From positions 603,689-639,934 of the forward strand of contig NZ_NOLJ01000003.1 in the NCBI RefSeq assembly GCF_002246015.1: a stretch of DNA of 36,246 nucleotides, read 5' to 3'. The translations under genes were made by a program, and so were the position numbers. The notes under the pieces are model-generated. The model saw only the letters and a list, made by a program, of their open reading frames with translations. It did no database searches and was not told where the DNA came from. Positions 17,711-26,800 of this stretch are shown piece by piece. Each line of letters begins with the position of its first letter. Positions within the stretch are counted from its first letter, which is position 1. Origin of the DNA: Nostoc sp. 'Peltigera membranacea cyanobiont' 210A. GTDB lineage: Bacteria > Cyanobacteriota > Cyanobacteriia > Cyanobacteriales > Nostocaceae.

Positions 17711-19132
17711 ATGACTGAACACACAGATTCCCAATTCCGCATCGAACGCGATTCGATGGGCGATCGCCAAATTGCTAGTAGCGTTTATTACGGCATTCAA
17801 ACGCTACGAGCTATCGAAAACTTTCCCATTAGCGGCATTAAGCCTTTAGCTACTTACGTAGATGCCGGATTAATCATTAAAAAAGCTACAGCAATTGTAA
17901 ATGGCGAACTAAATTGCATTCCCCAAGATATTAGTCAGGCGATTGTGCAAGCAACTGATGAAATCTTAGCTGGTAAGTTCCGCGATCAATTTGTTGTGGA
18001 TGTTTATCAGGCTGGTGCTGGAACATCCCACCACATGAATGTCAACGAAGTTTTAGCAAATCGCGCCTTAGAAATTCTTGGTGAAGAAAAGGGCAATTAC
18101 AAACGTGTTAGTCCCAACGATCACGTTAATTATGGACAGTCTACCAATGATGTGATTCCTACCGCAATTCGGATTGGTGGATTATTGGCATTATCTAAGA
18201 CATTACACCCAGCTTTAGATGGTGCGATCGCATCCTTAGAAAACAAAGCTGTAGAATTTCAAGATATTGTCAAATCTGGCAGAACCCACTTACAAGACGC
18301 TGTACCTGTGCGTTTGGGTGAGAATTTTCGGGCTTGGGCGCAAATTCTAACAGAACACCAAAACCGGATTTACACCGCCTCTGGAGATTTGATGGTACTG
18401 GGTTTAGGAGGTAGTGCAGCCGGAACGGGGTTAAATACTCATCCTCTATATCGTGCCCGTGTGGTAGAAGTTCTTTCAGAATTGATTGAAACTCCTTTAG
18501 AACCTGCACCGCATCTCATGGCAGCTATGCAAAGTATGGCTCCATTTGTGAATGTTTCCGGTGCTTTACGCAACTTAGCCCAGGATTTAGCCAAAATATC
18601 TCATGATTTACGGCTGATGGATTCGGGGCCAAAAACAGGCTTGAAAGAAATTCAACTGCCTCCAGTGCAACCCGGTTCCTCGATTATGCCAGGGAAATAC
18701 AACCCAGTGATGGCAGAGATGACATCAATGGTGTGTTTTCAGGTGATGGGTTACGACAGTGCGATCGCTTTAGCCGCACAAGCCGGACAATTAGAATTAA
18801 ATGTGATGATGCCGCTGATTGCCTATAACCTAATTCACAGTATTGAAATTCTCGGTAATACCATCGCCGCACTCACCGAACGCTGCATTGAGGGAATTAC
18901 AGCTAATAAAGAACGTTGTTTAGCTTATGCCGAAGGCAGTTTAGCTTTAGTAACCGCACTAAATACCCACATCGGTTATTTAAATGCCGCAGCTGTCGCC
19001 AAAGAATCTTTAGAAACTGGTAAATCTCTGCGGCAAATTGTTTTAGAACGCGGGTTGATGAGTGAAACAGATTTAGCCACAGTGTTAAATCTAGAACAAA
19101 TGAGTGGTATCTTACCACTCAAAACAGAATAA
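17711..19132 (+). CDS. aspA: Aspartate ammonia-lyase (fumarase/aspartase superfamily)
   Basis: 473 residues, the usual length for this superfamily. The reaction is reversible deamination of aspartate to fumarate and ammonia. Superfamily blocks are VVDVYQAGAGTSHHMNVNEV (about 96-115), NDHVNYGQSTND (about 137), SGRTHLQDAVPVRLG (about 191) and the signature GSSIMPGKYNP (about 322-332), whose flexible loop carries the catalytic serine. VDVYQxGAGTS, where fumarases usually have IWQTGSGTQ, favours aspartase over class II fumarase, but substrate choice is inference. It is divergent from pgsA and followed by the DUF362 gene on the same strand. Confidence 0.85.
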   Translation: MTEHTDSQFRIERDSMGDRQIASSVYYGIQTLRAIENFPISGIKPLATYVDAGLIIKKATAIVNGELNCIPQDISQAIVQATDEILAGKFRDQFVVDVYQAGAGTSHHMNVNEVLANRALEILGEEKGNYKRVSPNDHVNYGQSTNDVIPTAIRIGGLLALSKTLHPALDGAIASLENKAVEFQDIVKSGRTHLQDAVPVRLGENFRAWAQILTEHQNRIYTASGDLMVLGLGGSAAGTGLNTHPLYRARVVEVLSELIETPLEPAPHLMAAMQSMAPFVNVSGALRNLAQDLAKISHDLRLMDSGPKTGLKEIQLPPVQPGSSIMPGKYNPVMAEMTSMVCFQVMGYDSAIALAAQAGQLELNVMMPLIAYNLIHSIEILGNTIAALTERCIEGITANKERCLAYAEGSLALVTALNTHIGYLNAAAVAKESLETGKSLRQIVLERGLMSETDLATVLNLEQMSGILPLKTE

Positions 19133-19179
19133 TAGGTTATGGGGCATTGGGAATGGGAAAGAGGACACGGAGACACGAG

Positions 19180-19249
19180 GAAATTACTCACCGCGTCACC
19201 CCAATCCCCAATCCCCAATCCCCAGTCCCCAATCCCCAATCCCCATACC
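19180..19249. repeat. CCCCAATC-type tandem repeat between aspA and the DUF362 gene
   Basis: About seven units of CCCCAATC/CCCCAGTC run up to the start codon of the next gene. A reverse-type version (GGGGCATTGGGAATGGG) begins the spacer at 19140, so the spacer may fold back on itself. An in-frame ATG at 19139 would translate the repeat and is rejected as the start. Confidence 0.75.
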
Positions 19250-20221
19250 ATGCAGACTCAAAAACCAGCTGTTAGTCTCATTCGGGCTACATCTTACGAA
19301 CGAGAGGCTTTAAGAGAATCCTTAGTCACGCTGCTGGAACCTTTTGGAGGAATAGCAGCGTTTATAAAAAAAGGCGATCGCGTTTTACTCAAACCAAATC
19401 TACTTACAGGATCGCGTCCTGGTAAAGAGTGTATCACCCGTGCCGAACTAGTTTATGAAGTTGCCCAAATGGTAATTGAGGTTGGCGGTAAGCCATTTTT
19501 GGGCGATAGTCCTGCTTTTGGTAGTGCCAAGGGCGTAGCAATAGCAAATGGCTATCTGCCTATTCTAGAAGAACTCAATCTTCCCATCATCGATTTTCAC
19601 GGTCAGCGTTACCAAACCGTCAGTGACAATTTTAACCATCTGCGACTGTCTAAAGAAGCAATGGAAGCAGATGTAGTGATTAACCTACCGAAAGTTAAAT
19701 CACATGCCCAGTTGACATTAACACTGGGCGTAAAAAACCTGTTTGGTTGTGTCCCCGGCAAAATGAAAGCTTGGTGGCACATGGAAGCGGGAAAAGACGC
19801 AAATAGATTTGGTGAAATGTTAGTAGAAACTGCCAGAGCGATTAACCCTGACTTAACCATATTAGATGGCATCATCGGTCATGAAGGTAATGGCCCCAGC
19901 AACGGTGAACCTCGCCAACTGGGCATTTTAGCAGCCGCATCAGATATATTTGCCTTAGATCGGGCAATGGTGGAAATCCTCAATGTTTCTCCTGAACAAG
20001 TGCCCACAGTTGCAGCTTCTCAAAGGCTAGGAGTTTGTCCAGAACTTGCTGCCATAGAGTTTCCGCATTTAAATCCTGACTTATTAAAAATAGAAGATTG
20101 GCGGCTACCAGACAAGTTAATGCCCATTGATTTTGGTATGCCCCGCGTCATTAAGTCTACGTTTAAGCATCTTTACACCCGATTTATCAAGGAACCAATC
20201 AGTGTTTATGGAAGAGAGTGA
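19250..20221 (+). CDS. DUF362 domain protein
   Basis: 323 residues from the ATG at 19250. The family is built around a conserved core seen here as RVLLKPNLLTGSRPG (about 44-58), GGKPFLGDSPAFGSAKG, the ADVVINLPKVKSHAQLTLTLG block with LPKVKSH (about 145-155), GVKNLFGCVPGKMK, and DGIIGHEGNGPSNG (about 205). Many DUF362 proteins carry extra 4Fe-4S domains; this one does not, and its cysteines are few. Function is not established, and some members are linked to iron-sulphur or redox chemistry. It lies about 117 bp after aspA and could share its transcript. Confidence 0.85.
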   Translation: MQTQKPAVSLIRATSYEREALRESLVTLLEPFGGIAAFIKKGDRVLLKPNLLTGSRPGKECITRAELVYEVAQMVIEVGGKPFLGDSPAFGSAKGVAIANGYLPILEELNLPIIDFHGQRYQTVSDNFNHLRLSKEAMEADVVINLPKVKSHAQLTLTLGVKNLFGCVPGKMKAWWHMEAGKDANRFGEMLVETARAINPDLTILDGIIGHEGNGPSNGEPRQLGILAAASDIFALDRAMVEILNVSPEQVPTVAASQRLGVCPELAAIEFPHLNPDLLKIEDWRLPDKLMPIDFGMPRVIKSTFKHLYTRFIKEPISVYGRE

Positions 20222-20341
20222 GGAAGAAGCAGGGGAGCAGCATTTCTCTACGAGAGGCTGCGCCAACGGCTACGCTCAGTGACCGAGGAGAAGTTGCAGT
20301 AAGTCTTTCCCCTCTGCCCAATCCCCAATCCCGAATTTAGT
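20222..20341. repeat. Dispersed repeat fragments
   Basis: This stretch after the DUF362 gene contains a copy of the Nostoc-type iterated repeat (CGAGAGGCTGCGCCAACGG followed by CTACGCTCAGTGACCG) and a short CCCAATCC run. No gene is visible. Confidence 0.5.
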
Positions 20342-20355
20342 GCAAACGTCGTTAC
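20342..20355 (+). promoter_or_regulatory. Candidate NtcA-binding site
   Basis: GCAAACGTCGTTAC matches the NtcA consensus GTA-N8-TAC in all but one fixed base. It is separated by 23 bp from a TAATCT -10 element (20379-20384), the spacing of class II NtcA-activated promoters. No open reading frame follows. The predicted start near 20391 leads directly into a terminator, which points to a small RNA. Confidence 0.45.
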
Positions 20356-20390
20356 AGCAATTTTATTTATTAGCAGAGTAATCTGTAATT

Positions 20391-20446
20391 ACCCTCCGAT
20401 TGCTTAACCAGACCGCCCTATTATATTTAGTGGCGGTTTTTTTAGC
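20391..20446 (+). ncRNA. Candidate nitrogen-regulated small RNA (NsiR4-like)
   Basis: About 56 nt from the predicted start (7 nt after TAATCT) to the end of the T-run. The 5' half ACCCTCCGATTGCTTAACC is predicted unpaired and could pair with purine-rich ribosome-binding sites. The 3' half is a G+C-rich hairpin followed by seven T. The arrangement (NtcA-type site, -10 box, short pyrimidine-rich 5' end, strong terminator, no gene) is what is known for NsiR4, an NtcA-activated RNA of cyanobacteria that controls glutamine synthetase inactivating factor. The family assignment is from memory of that architecture and not a sequence match. Confidence 0.45.
20412..20443 (+). terminator. Rho-independent terminator
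   Basis: ACCGCCCTA (20412-20420) pairs with TAGTGGCGGT (20428-20437) with one bulged base, followed by TTTTTTT. It ends the candidate small RNA and could also end read-through from the DUF362 gene. From 20447 to 21262 there is AT-rich sequence with no convincing gene. A 14-bp palindrome TGTAGAATGCTACA lies at 21159-21172. Confidence 0.8.
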
Positions 20447-21262
20447 TGATTAATTTGTTATACAATTTTTCGTCTTAGATTTAATTTATCCAAAAAGTTA
20501 TACGGATTTAGGATGTGGAAATTGGGATTGGGTATTTTGTTCAGATATGAGGAAAGTTTGGTAATAACCCACTAAATGTCTATGCCACCTTCTAAAACTT
20601 TTTTACTCTACCTTTATATAGATTGACAAAATTGCTGTGATATTACATAGATTACGAAATTTAAATTCTTAAATATTTGTTTAGTGATATTACTGAATCC
20701 ATTCTGCCTCATACAGTTGATGTATCTGTATTTATTCGGTAGTTATCATTGGTTACAAAAATCATTCCTACCTATTTCTTCTCTGGTGTCAAATATTTTT
20801 GAGTATAACTACTATATAACAACCAAAAGCACGGAGAGATATTCAGTGCAATTGCGGTTTTGTGTCCTGTATCACAAATTAGCAATTCCAGTAAAATGAC
20901 CTTATCAAAGGCTTTATAGGATGTTATAATCATGAAGTATCGGACAAATATGTTTTGCTAATTAATCTTTAATCAGCGAAAAAATGTAACTTATGATGCT
21001 GTCAAAGTTTGCTTTGCGTATGCAACCCGTTACACCATACAGGGAAACATCTGAAAATATTAATTACAAAATAAAACATGATTTGTTTACTTGTAACTTT
21101 GTATTAAGAAGTCCATGTATAAAAAGGCTATTATGACAGTTGTATAACTGGTTTAGATTGTAGAATGCTACACATTTTACAGTTTAAAAATAGCTAAAAT
21201 AGCATTAATACTCTCACTCAGAGAGTAAACCTACACAGTGTTACGAAGAACTTCAATTTTGT

Positions 21263-21448
21263 ATGAATTCAAATAGCCAGTCTGCCAATGCCGATACATA
21301 TTCCCAACGTTTGGCAGACATTGTGGGAACTGCGATCGCTCTGTTGACTCTTACCCTACCCGTATTTGTCATCGCCCACTATTCTTCAACTAATGTTCAA
21401 AATAACCAGCAACCTCTGATCCAAAACATACAAGGAAATCAAGATTGA
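21263..21448 (+). CDS. Small single-pass membrane protein, hypothetical
   Basis: 61 residues: a polar Ser/Asn/Gln N-terminus (1-15), one hydrophobic helix (about 19-42, IVGTAIALLTLTLPVFVIAH), and a polar Gln/Asn-rich tail. I do not recognise a named family, but the composition is coherent and the codons contain a HIP1 site, unlike the surrounding AT-rich DNA. It has a long leader (over 400 bp without a gene upstream) and about 210 nt of 3' sequence before a terminator. Confidence 0.6.
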   Translation: MNSNSQSANADTYSQRLADIVGTAIALLTLTLPVFVIAHYSSTNVQNNQQPLIQNIQGNQD

Positions 21449-21555
21449 TCGAGCTTCCCAGTCGCATTTCCTCATGAGGAGACCTACAAAAAAGCAGAAC
21501 ACTGATTTTGTAGACAATCTCTGTGGATGTGGGTGTAGTTCGTCAAGAATAAGCT

Positions 21556-21582
21556 AAATCTGGATTGTGTGACTCCAGATTT
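21556..21582. other. Inverted repeat in the 3' region of the small membrane protein gene
   Basis: AAATCTGGA and TCCAGATTT form a perfect 9-bp stem with a 9-nt loop. It is one of several hairpins in 21449-21660 and may be part of a structured 3' UTR or a separate small RNA. Confidence 0.4.
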
Positions 21583-21659
21583 GAGTTGTCTTAACAAAGT
21601 TAGGACAGAAATCTTTCTAACAACAATTAAGGGCGGAGGATATCTATAATACCCTCTTG

Positions 21660-21704
21660 GAAAAAGCGTTGCGAAGTTTGCTCGTAACGCTTTTTCTATT
21701 TTTT
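21660..21704 (+). terminator. Rho-independent terminator
   Basis: GAAAAAGCGTT (21660-21670) pairs perfectly with AACGCTTTTTC (21686-21696), followed by TATTTTTT. It lies 211 nt downstream of the small membrane protein gene. Confidence 0.85.
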
Positions 21705-21916
21705 GACTAATTCAAGGGATCTGGGGACAAGGTGACAAAAGTTAGAACTTAAAACAAGTTTTTCCCCTTGTCCCCAATTCTCCTTGTCCCCTTGTCCTCT
21801 TCCCCATGCCCTCGAATAAATACCTTGGGAAGAGATCCATATTGCCCTAAAATTCTACACGGGGAGCGAAGCTGACTGAGTGCCCCCATGATTCACCGTT
21901 ATCAGAGGAGTTTTTT

Positions 21917-22429
21917 GTGGACTTATCTCGTATTCCTGCCCAACCGAAACCGGGTCTAATCAACGTTCTCATTGAAATTACTGGCGGAAGTAAAAATAAA
22001 TACGAATACGACAAGGAACTAGAAGCTTTTGCTCTAGACCGAGTACTTTATTCCTCAGTACAATATCCTTATGACTATGGCTTTGTACCTAATACTTTGG
22101 CTGATGATGGCGATCCCCTAGATGGTATGGTCATAATTGACGAGCCGACCTTTCCCGGTTGTATTATTGCTGCGCGACCAATTGGCTTTTTGGAGATGAT
22201 TGACGGTGGCGATCGCGATGAAAAAATCCTTTGTGTTCCTGACAAAGATCCGCGCTACACTCAAGTAAAATCCCTGAAAGACGTAGCACCACACCGCTTA
22301 GATGAAATTGCTGAATTTTTCCGTAGTTATAAAAATTTGGAAAAAAAGGTGACTGAAATTCTCGGTTGGCAAGATGTGGACAAGGTTGCAGCTTTAGTTG
22401 AAAAATCCGTCAAAGCTTATAGAGGATAA
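21917..22429 (+). CDS. ppa: Inorganic pyrophosphatase
   Basis: 170 residues, GTG start preceded by AGAGGAG at a 6-nt spacing. A soluble family I enzyme hydrolysing pyrophosphate to two phosphates with Mg2+. The metal-binding signature DxDPxD is intact in [12 protein letters not shown] (about 64-75). Other family residues are [20 protein letters not shown] (about 27-46), [11 protein letters not shown] and the [11 protein letters not shown] loop. Upstream, 21705-21916 holds an inverted repeat GGGGACAAGG / CCTTGTCCCC (21723-21775) and no gene. Confidence 0.95.
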   Translation: MDLSRIPAQPKPGLINVLIEITGGSKNKYEYDKELEAFALDRVLYSSVQYPYDYGFVPNTLADDGDPLDGMVIIDEPTFPGCIIAARPIGFLEMIDGGDRDEKILCVPDKDPRYTQVKSLKDVAPHRLDEIAEFFRSYKNLEKKVTEILGWQDVDKVAALVEKSVKAYRG

Positions 22430-22434
22430 TAGAG

Positions 22435-22520
22435 GAGTTAAGAGTTAAGAGTTAAGAGTTAGGAGTTAAGAGTTAAGAGTTATGAATTTTTATTCCTAAC
22501 TCCTCACTCCTAACTCCTCA
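22435..22520. repeat. Heptamer repeats in opposite orientations
   Basis: Seven 7-bp units GAGTTAA/GAGTTAG run from 22435 to 22482. After a short AT spacer, four reverse-type units CCTAACT/CCTCACT run from 22494 to 22520, so the two arrays can pair as a long hairpin between ppa and panD. Confidence 0.85.
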
Positions 22521-22582
22521 CTTCACTTTGCTAACTTTCCCTTGTTACGGATTTTAAAATCTGCCACCAACCCCAAACTAGA

Positions 22583-22966
22583 ATGCAGCGTACTCTCCTT
22601 TTGGCAAAAATTCATAACTGCACCCTTACAGGGGCGAATATCAACTACGTGGGTAGTATCAGCATTGATGAAATCCTTTTGGAAAAAGCTGGTATCTTAC
22701 CCTATGAGCAGGTGCAAGTAGTTAATAGTGCCAACGGTCAACGCTTTATTACCTATGCGATCCCCGCTCTAGCTCATTCAGGAATAATTGAGCTAAATGG
22801 AGGTGCGGCACGTCTAGGCATTATTGGCGATCGCTTGATTATAATGACTTACGGGCAGTTCACTCCAGAAGAGTTAAAAAGTTACTCTCCTACGGTAGTC
22901 ATTGTGGACGAAAAAAACAGGTTGTTGGAAGTGCGGCGCTACGATGACCTGCTCACTAAGGTCTAA
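22583..22966 (+). CDS. panD: Aspartate 1-decarboxylase precursor
   Basis: 127 residues. A pyruvoyl enzyme that makes beta-alanine from aspartate for pantothenate and CoA synthesis. The self-processing bond Gly24-Ser25 is present in [10 protein letters not shown] at the same position as in E. coli. RFITYAIPA (Arg/Thr/Tyr of the active site, about 54-62) and the [21 protein letters not shown] block (about 71-91) complete the picture. Unlike organisms with PanM-assisted processing, cyanobacterial members are thought to self-cleave; no maturation factor is adjacent. The MBL-fold gene begins 11 bp downstream, so the two are likely co-transcribed. Confidence 0.95.
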   Translation: MQRTLLLAKIHNCTLTGANINYVGSISIDEILLEKAGILPYEQVQVVNSANGQRFITYAIPALAHSGIIELNGGAARLGIIGDRLIIMTYGQFTPEELKSYSPTVVIVDEKNRLLEVRRYDDLLTKV

Positions 22967-22977
22967 TTTCAAGGAAA

Positions 22978-23880
22978 ATGTCAAATTTTGAGTTGTCGGA
23001 TTCCCAGAGCTACATAAAAGAAAAGTCATCTACCCTGCCAAGTAGCCCAGCAGGTGAATTTATCGTGCAATTCTGGGGTGTCAGAGGTTTAATTGCCACT
23101 CCCAGTAGCAACACCAATCGTTATGGTGGTAATACCGCTTGTGTAGAAATACATGTAGCTGGGAAACGCTTGATTTTTGATGGCGGTACTGGCTTACGCA
23201 TATTGGGTAAAACTTGGCAAGAACTGCAACAGCCACTAGAAGCCCATTTATTTTTTACCAACTGCCAATCAAACCGAATTCAAGGATTTCCCTTTTTTGC
23301 TCCTGCATTTATTGGGGAAAATTGCTTCCATATTTACGGCACAGCTGCCTCAAATGGAGCTTCAATCAAACAATGTCTGTACGATCAAATGCTCCAGCCG
23401 CACTTTCCTTACCCTTTACAGGTAATGCAGTCGGAATTGCAGTTTTACAATCTGACTCCAGACAGTGACGTGAAGTTAGATGATGTCACCATTACAACTG
23501 CATTAATTAATCAAACTCAGCGCTCAGTTGGCTACCGAGTTACTTGGCAAGAGTATAGTGTTGCCTACATCACGGATTTGCACCAGAATGCCGATCAATT
23601 GGAGCGAGAGCGGATTTTAGAGTTTATTAAAGGCGTTGACTTACTGATTGCCAATGCCACTTATACTCCCCCTACATCTCACAACCATGATTCTGCCGAT
23701 TTACTTTGGCAAGCTGCGGTGAATGCGGGTGTTAGTGCTGGCGTTAAACAGCTAGCCATTTCTCATCATCACCCAGATGACCATGATGATTTTCTTGATC
23801 GGGTGCAAGTCGATATTAAATCTGCTTTTCCTCAAGCCATACTAGCCCATGAAGGTCTAGTATTAGCTGTTGGTAAGTGA
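22978..23880 (+). CDS. MBL-fold protein with degenerate metal site
   Basis: 300 residues. The overall plan matches the MBL-fold group with WGVRGxxxxPxxxxxRYGGNT (here WGVRGLIATPSS at 33-44 and RYGGNTACVE at 48-57), FDGGTG (67-72) and GFPFFAPAFIG (103-113). Active members carry the HxHxDH metal motif just before GFPFF; here that place reads NCQSNR (95-100). The later ligand segment LNHPGG-like reads INQTQRSVGYRV (177-188), so the histidine is also replaced. Asp200 in YITD and the HHHPDDHDDFL block (263-273) remain. The fold appears intact but hydrolase activity is unlikely. It follows panD by 11 bp. Confidence 0.85.
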   Translation: MSNFELSDSQSYIKEKSSTLPSSPAGEFIVQFWGVRGLIATPSSNTNRYGGNTACVEIHVAGKRLIFDGGTGLRILGKTWQELQQPLEAHLFFTNCQSNRIQGFPFFAPAFIGENCFHIYGTAASNGASIKQCLYDQMLQPHFPYPLQVMQSELQFYNLTPDSDVKLDDVTITTALINQTQRSVGYRVTWQEYSVAYITDLHQNADQLERERILEFIKGVDLLIANATYTPPTSHNHDSADLLWQAAVNAGVSAGVKQLAISHHHPDDHDDFLDRVQVDIKSAFPQAILAHEGLVLAVGK

Positions 23881-23897
23881 TTTAAACTTGCTCAAAA

Positions 23898-26800
23898 TCA
23901 CTGAGATGCAGTGCAGGAGATATTTGTTTGCCAAGGGCTATACGGGCTGACGTTAGGTGCTTGAGCCACTAGATGGATGTCTCCATTAGCATCGACAATC
24001 CATCCTTGAGCTTCCACAATCTGATTAGTAGATTTGGTAACAGATGTAGTAGATTTTTTATCTGTAATTTCCACAGATAAATTATCCGTTACTCTCTCTG
24101 TTGCTTGTGGGGGCAAATCTACCCAACTTGTAATCACTGCTCGTCCCCGCAGAGGCTCGTTAGGACTAAGGGGTAATCCACCGCGTCCTGTGGCGATAAA
24201 ACGACTAGCGGTTTGTCCTCTTCTGGGAGTGCAACCTTGAGCGATTTGTTGGGATGCATCGACGAGGTTAGAGGGTAGTTGAATTAAGCCACGACTAGGG
24301 TCTACATCGGGTGTGTTTAGTTCTACAGTCCCAGCCACCCCACGTTCAGAACTAGCAGTGATATCACTCAGGGAAGTTGGACGTGAGCGAGATTCAATGC
24401 CAAAGAGACTTTTGACTGTAATGTCAACATTACCACCCTTACCAGTGAAAGCATTGGCGCTGATGTTGCTATCTTCGCTTGGAACAGCAATAATGAAGGG
24501 GGTATTGATAGTAATGTTACCACCATCGCCTCCTGCTTGAGCAGTGCCAGCAGTGGTAGATACTTGACTATTACGGCGTAGTAAGAGCAGGTCTTGCAGG
24601 CTGAGGTTAATATCGCCACCTTGATTGCTAGCTGTTTCTGCCGATATTAACCCTTGGTTATCTAAAGTCAAATTTTCTGCTTGAATTTGAATATTGCCAC
24701 CTTTTCCGCTACCTTGGCTATTTACAGCAATTCTTGCATCGTCTTGAACAGTGACCGTTTTCGAGGCAGTGATATTTCTGGGTTGAATGAAAATATTTCC
24801 GCCATTGCCTGTAGAGCCAGGTTCAGTGTTAGCAAACAACCCACTGTCCTTTCCTGTTAAAATCAGATGGTCTTGTATCCTTAAAGAAATGTCTCCGGCT
24901 TGGCTATCACTGGAAGTAGATGTGCGTAATTGACCCCTATTGACTACTTCAAGTTTGTCTGCTGTCACCGTTAGACTACCTGCGTCTCCGTTTCCTTCGG
25001 TTTCCGCGGTTATTACAGCACCATTTGTTACAGACAGTCTCGCAGTAGTAATGTCCAGCTTACCCCCTTTACCTATACCTGTTGCATCTACTGAGCTAGC
25101 AATGAAACTGGCAGAGTTATTAATACTATCTACTCCATCTAAGGAGACTGCTTTCCTGGCTTGAATTGTTAGGTTGCCAGCATTTCCACGTCCAGAAGTA
25201 GAAGTGTTTATTTGAGCGCCACGAGTCAGCGAAAGCAATCCTGTGCTGATGTTTATATTACCTCCATCACCGACTGCACTTGGTCCCACTCCATTAGTTA
25301 TTGCACTACCAAACCTATCGAATGAGATTAGCCCCGAAACCTGAATTGTCACGTTTCCTGCATTTCCCTGGCCCTGAGTGTTAGCTGAGACTCCACCACC
25401 ATTTGTAAGGTAAAGTGACTCAGCGATGACCGTGACGTTTCCTCCTTGTCCTGAGCCTTGTACTAAGGTGCTGAAGGCACCACTGGGTAATTCATTACTA
25501 CCTACCCCCTCTATAAACACAGATCCACGGATTTGAATCGTAACGTTGCCTGCTCTCCCTTGTCCAAAGGTACTAGTTGCCAGTTCACCACCATTTGTAA
25601 GGTAAAGTGACTCAGCGATGACTGTGACGTTTCCCCCCTGACCTACTCCTCCAGGATTGACTGTACTGAAGACACCACTGGAAAAGTTATTGCTACCTAC
25701 CCCCTCTATAAACACAGGACCACGGGTTTGAATCATAACGTTGCCTGCTCTCCCCTGACCGTAAATGCTAGCGGCTAATTCGGCACCATTTCTAAGGGAA
25801 AGTGACTCAGCTACAATAGTAATATCTCCTCCCTGTCCAATAACTCCAGGTCCTATCAAGCTGCCCACCCCACTGGGAGAACCACTAAGCGGAGAACCGC
25901 TTCTGCCCACTCCATCCGCAAAGACAGAACCGCGAGCTTGAATCGATACACTGCCTGCGTCTCCTTGTCCATAGTTGCTCACATTTAGAACACCGCCGTT
26001 GGTCAAGGAAAGCAAACCAGTAGTAACTGTGATGTTTCCAGCTTTACCTACGCCTCCTTTACTTACAGAACTGAATACAGCACCTCCATTCAGGGAAACT
26101 TGATCGCGCACATTAATTACGACGTTACCCAGATTTCCACGCCCACGATTGTTTAATGCAACAATTAAGGCAGCATCATCAGTGATCGCAAGTGACTCAG
26201 CAGTAATACGAATGTTGCCACTGTTGCCAGTGGCTCCAGTCTGGACTAAGTTCTGAATGAGACTACCACTAGCAACAGTTACTGTTCCTGTAGCATTGAG
26301 GGTTATATCTCCTGCTTTGTTATCAACTCCTCCCGGTCCTGCGTTTATTCCAGATATGAGAGCACTTCCCTCCAAAATTTCTATATTCCGCGCATTAACT
26401 ATAATGCTGCCCTCTTTGTCAGCAGGAACAACAACTCCACCACGAGTCAGGGAGACATCTGCCCGTGTTGCTTTTTCTGGAAAGCTTAGACTCAGATTAT
26501 TGCCATCTACCTGAAGCCCAATTGTTCCTGCTCCTGCTAATCCTCCTAACTCTACTCGCCCACCAAAGGCATACAAACCTGCGCCATTGATTTTAATGTT
26601 GCCACCGACGAGTAATAAACTTCGACCATTGGGAACACTCAGACCAAAAACTGATGGGTTTGCTGCTGGTGCGATTGAATTGTTTTGAATCGGCGCAGCA
26701 ACAATTTGATTAAATAGCAAAGCTGAAGGCTTGACCGTCAACAGTGGAGGAGTATTCGGATTTGAAGCGCTAAAAAAACCTTGATTACCAAACCCAATAG

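Noticed and set aside
19139..19249. Longer N-terminus of the DUF362 protein
   Set aside because: These 37 residues translate the CCCCAATC tandem repeat; the family core starts after the ATG at 19250.
20684..20899. 71-residue frame in the long spacer
   Set aside because: AT-rich, aromatic/Leu-rich random-looking composition, TTG/ATT-like start context without a ribosome-binding site, and no recognisable domain.
21159..21172. TGTAGAATGCTACA as an NtcA site
   Set aside because: The spacing between GTA and TAC is six bases instead of eight, so it does not fit the consensus. It may bind another dimeric regulator, but nothing else supports this.
21645..21650. Perfect TATAAT box before the terminator at 21660
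   Set aside because: No -35 element at proper spacing, and transcription from it would yield only the terminator hairpin.
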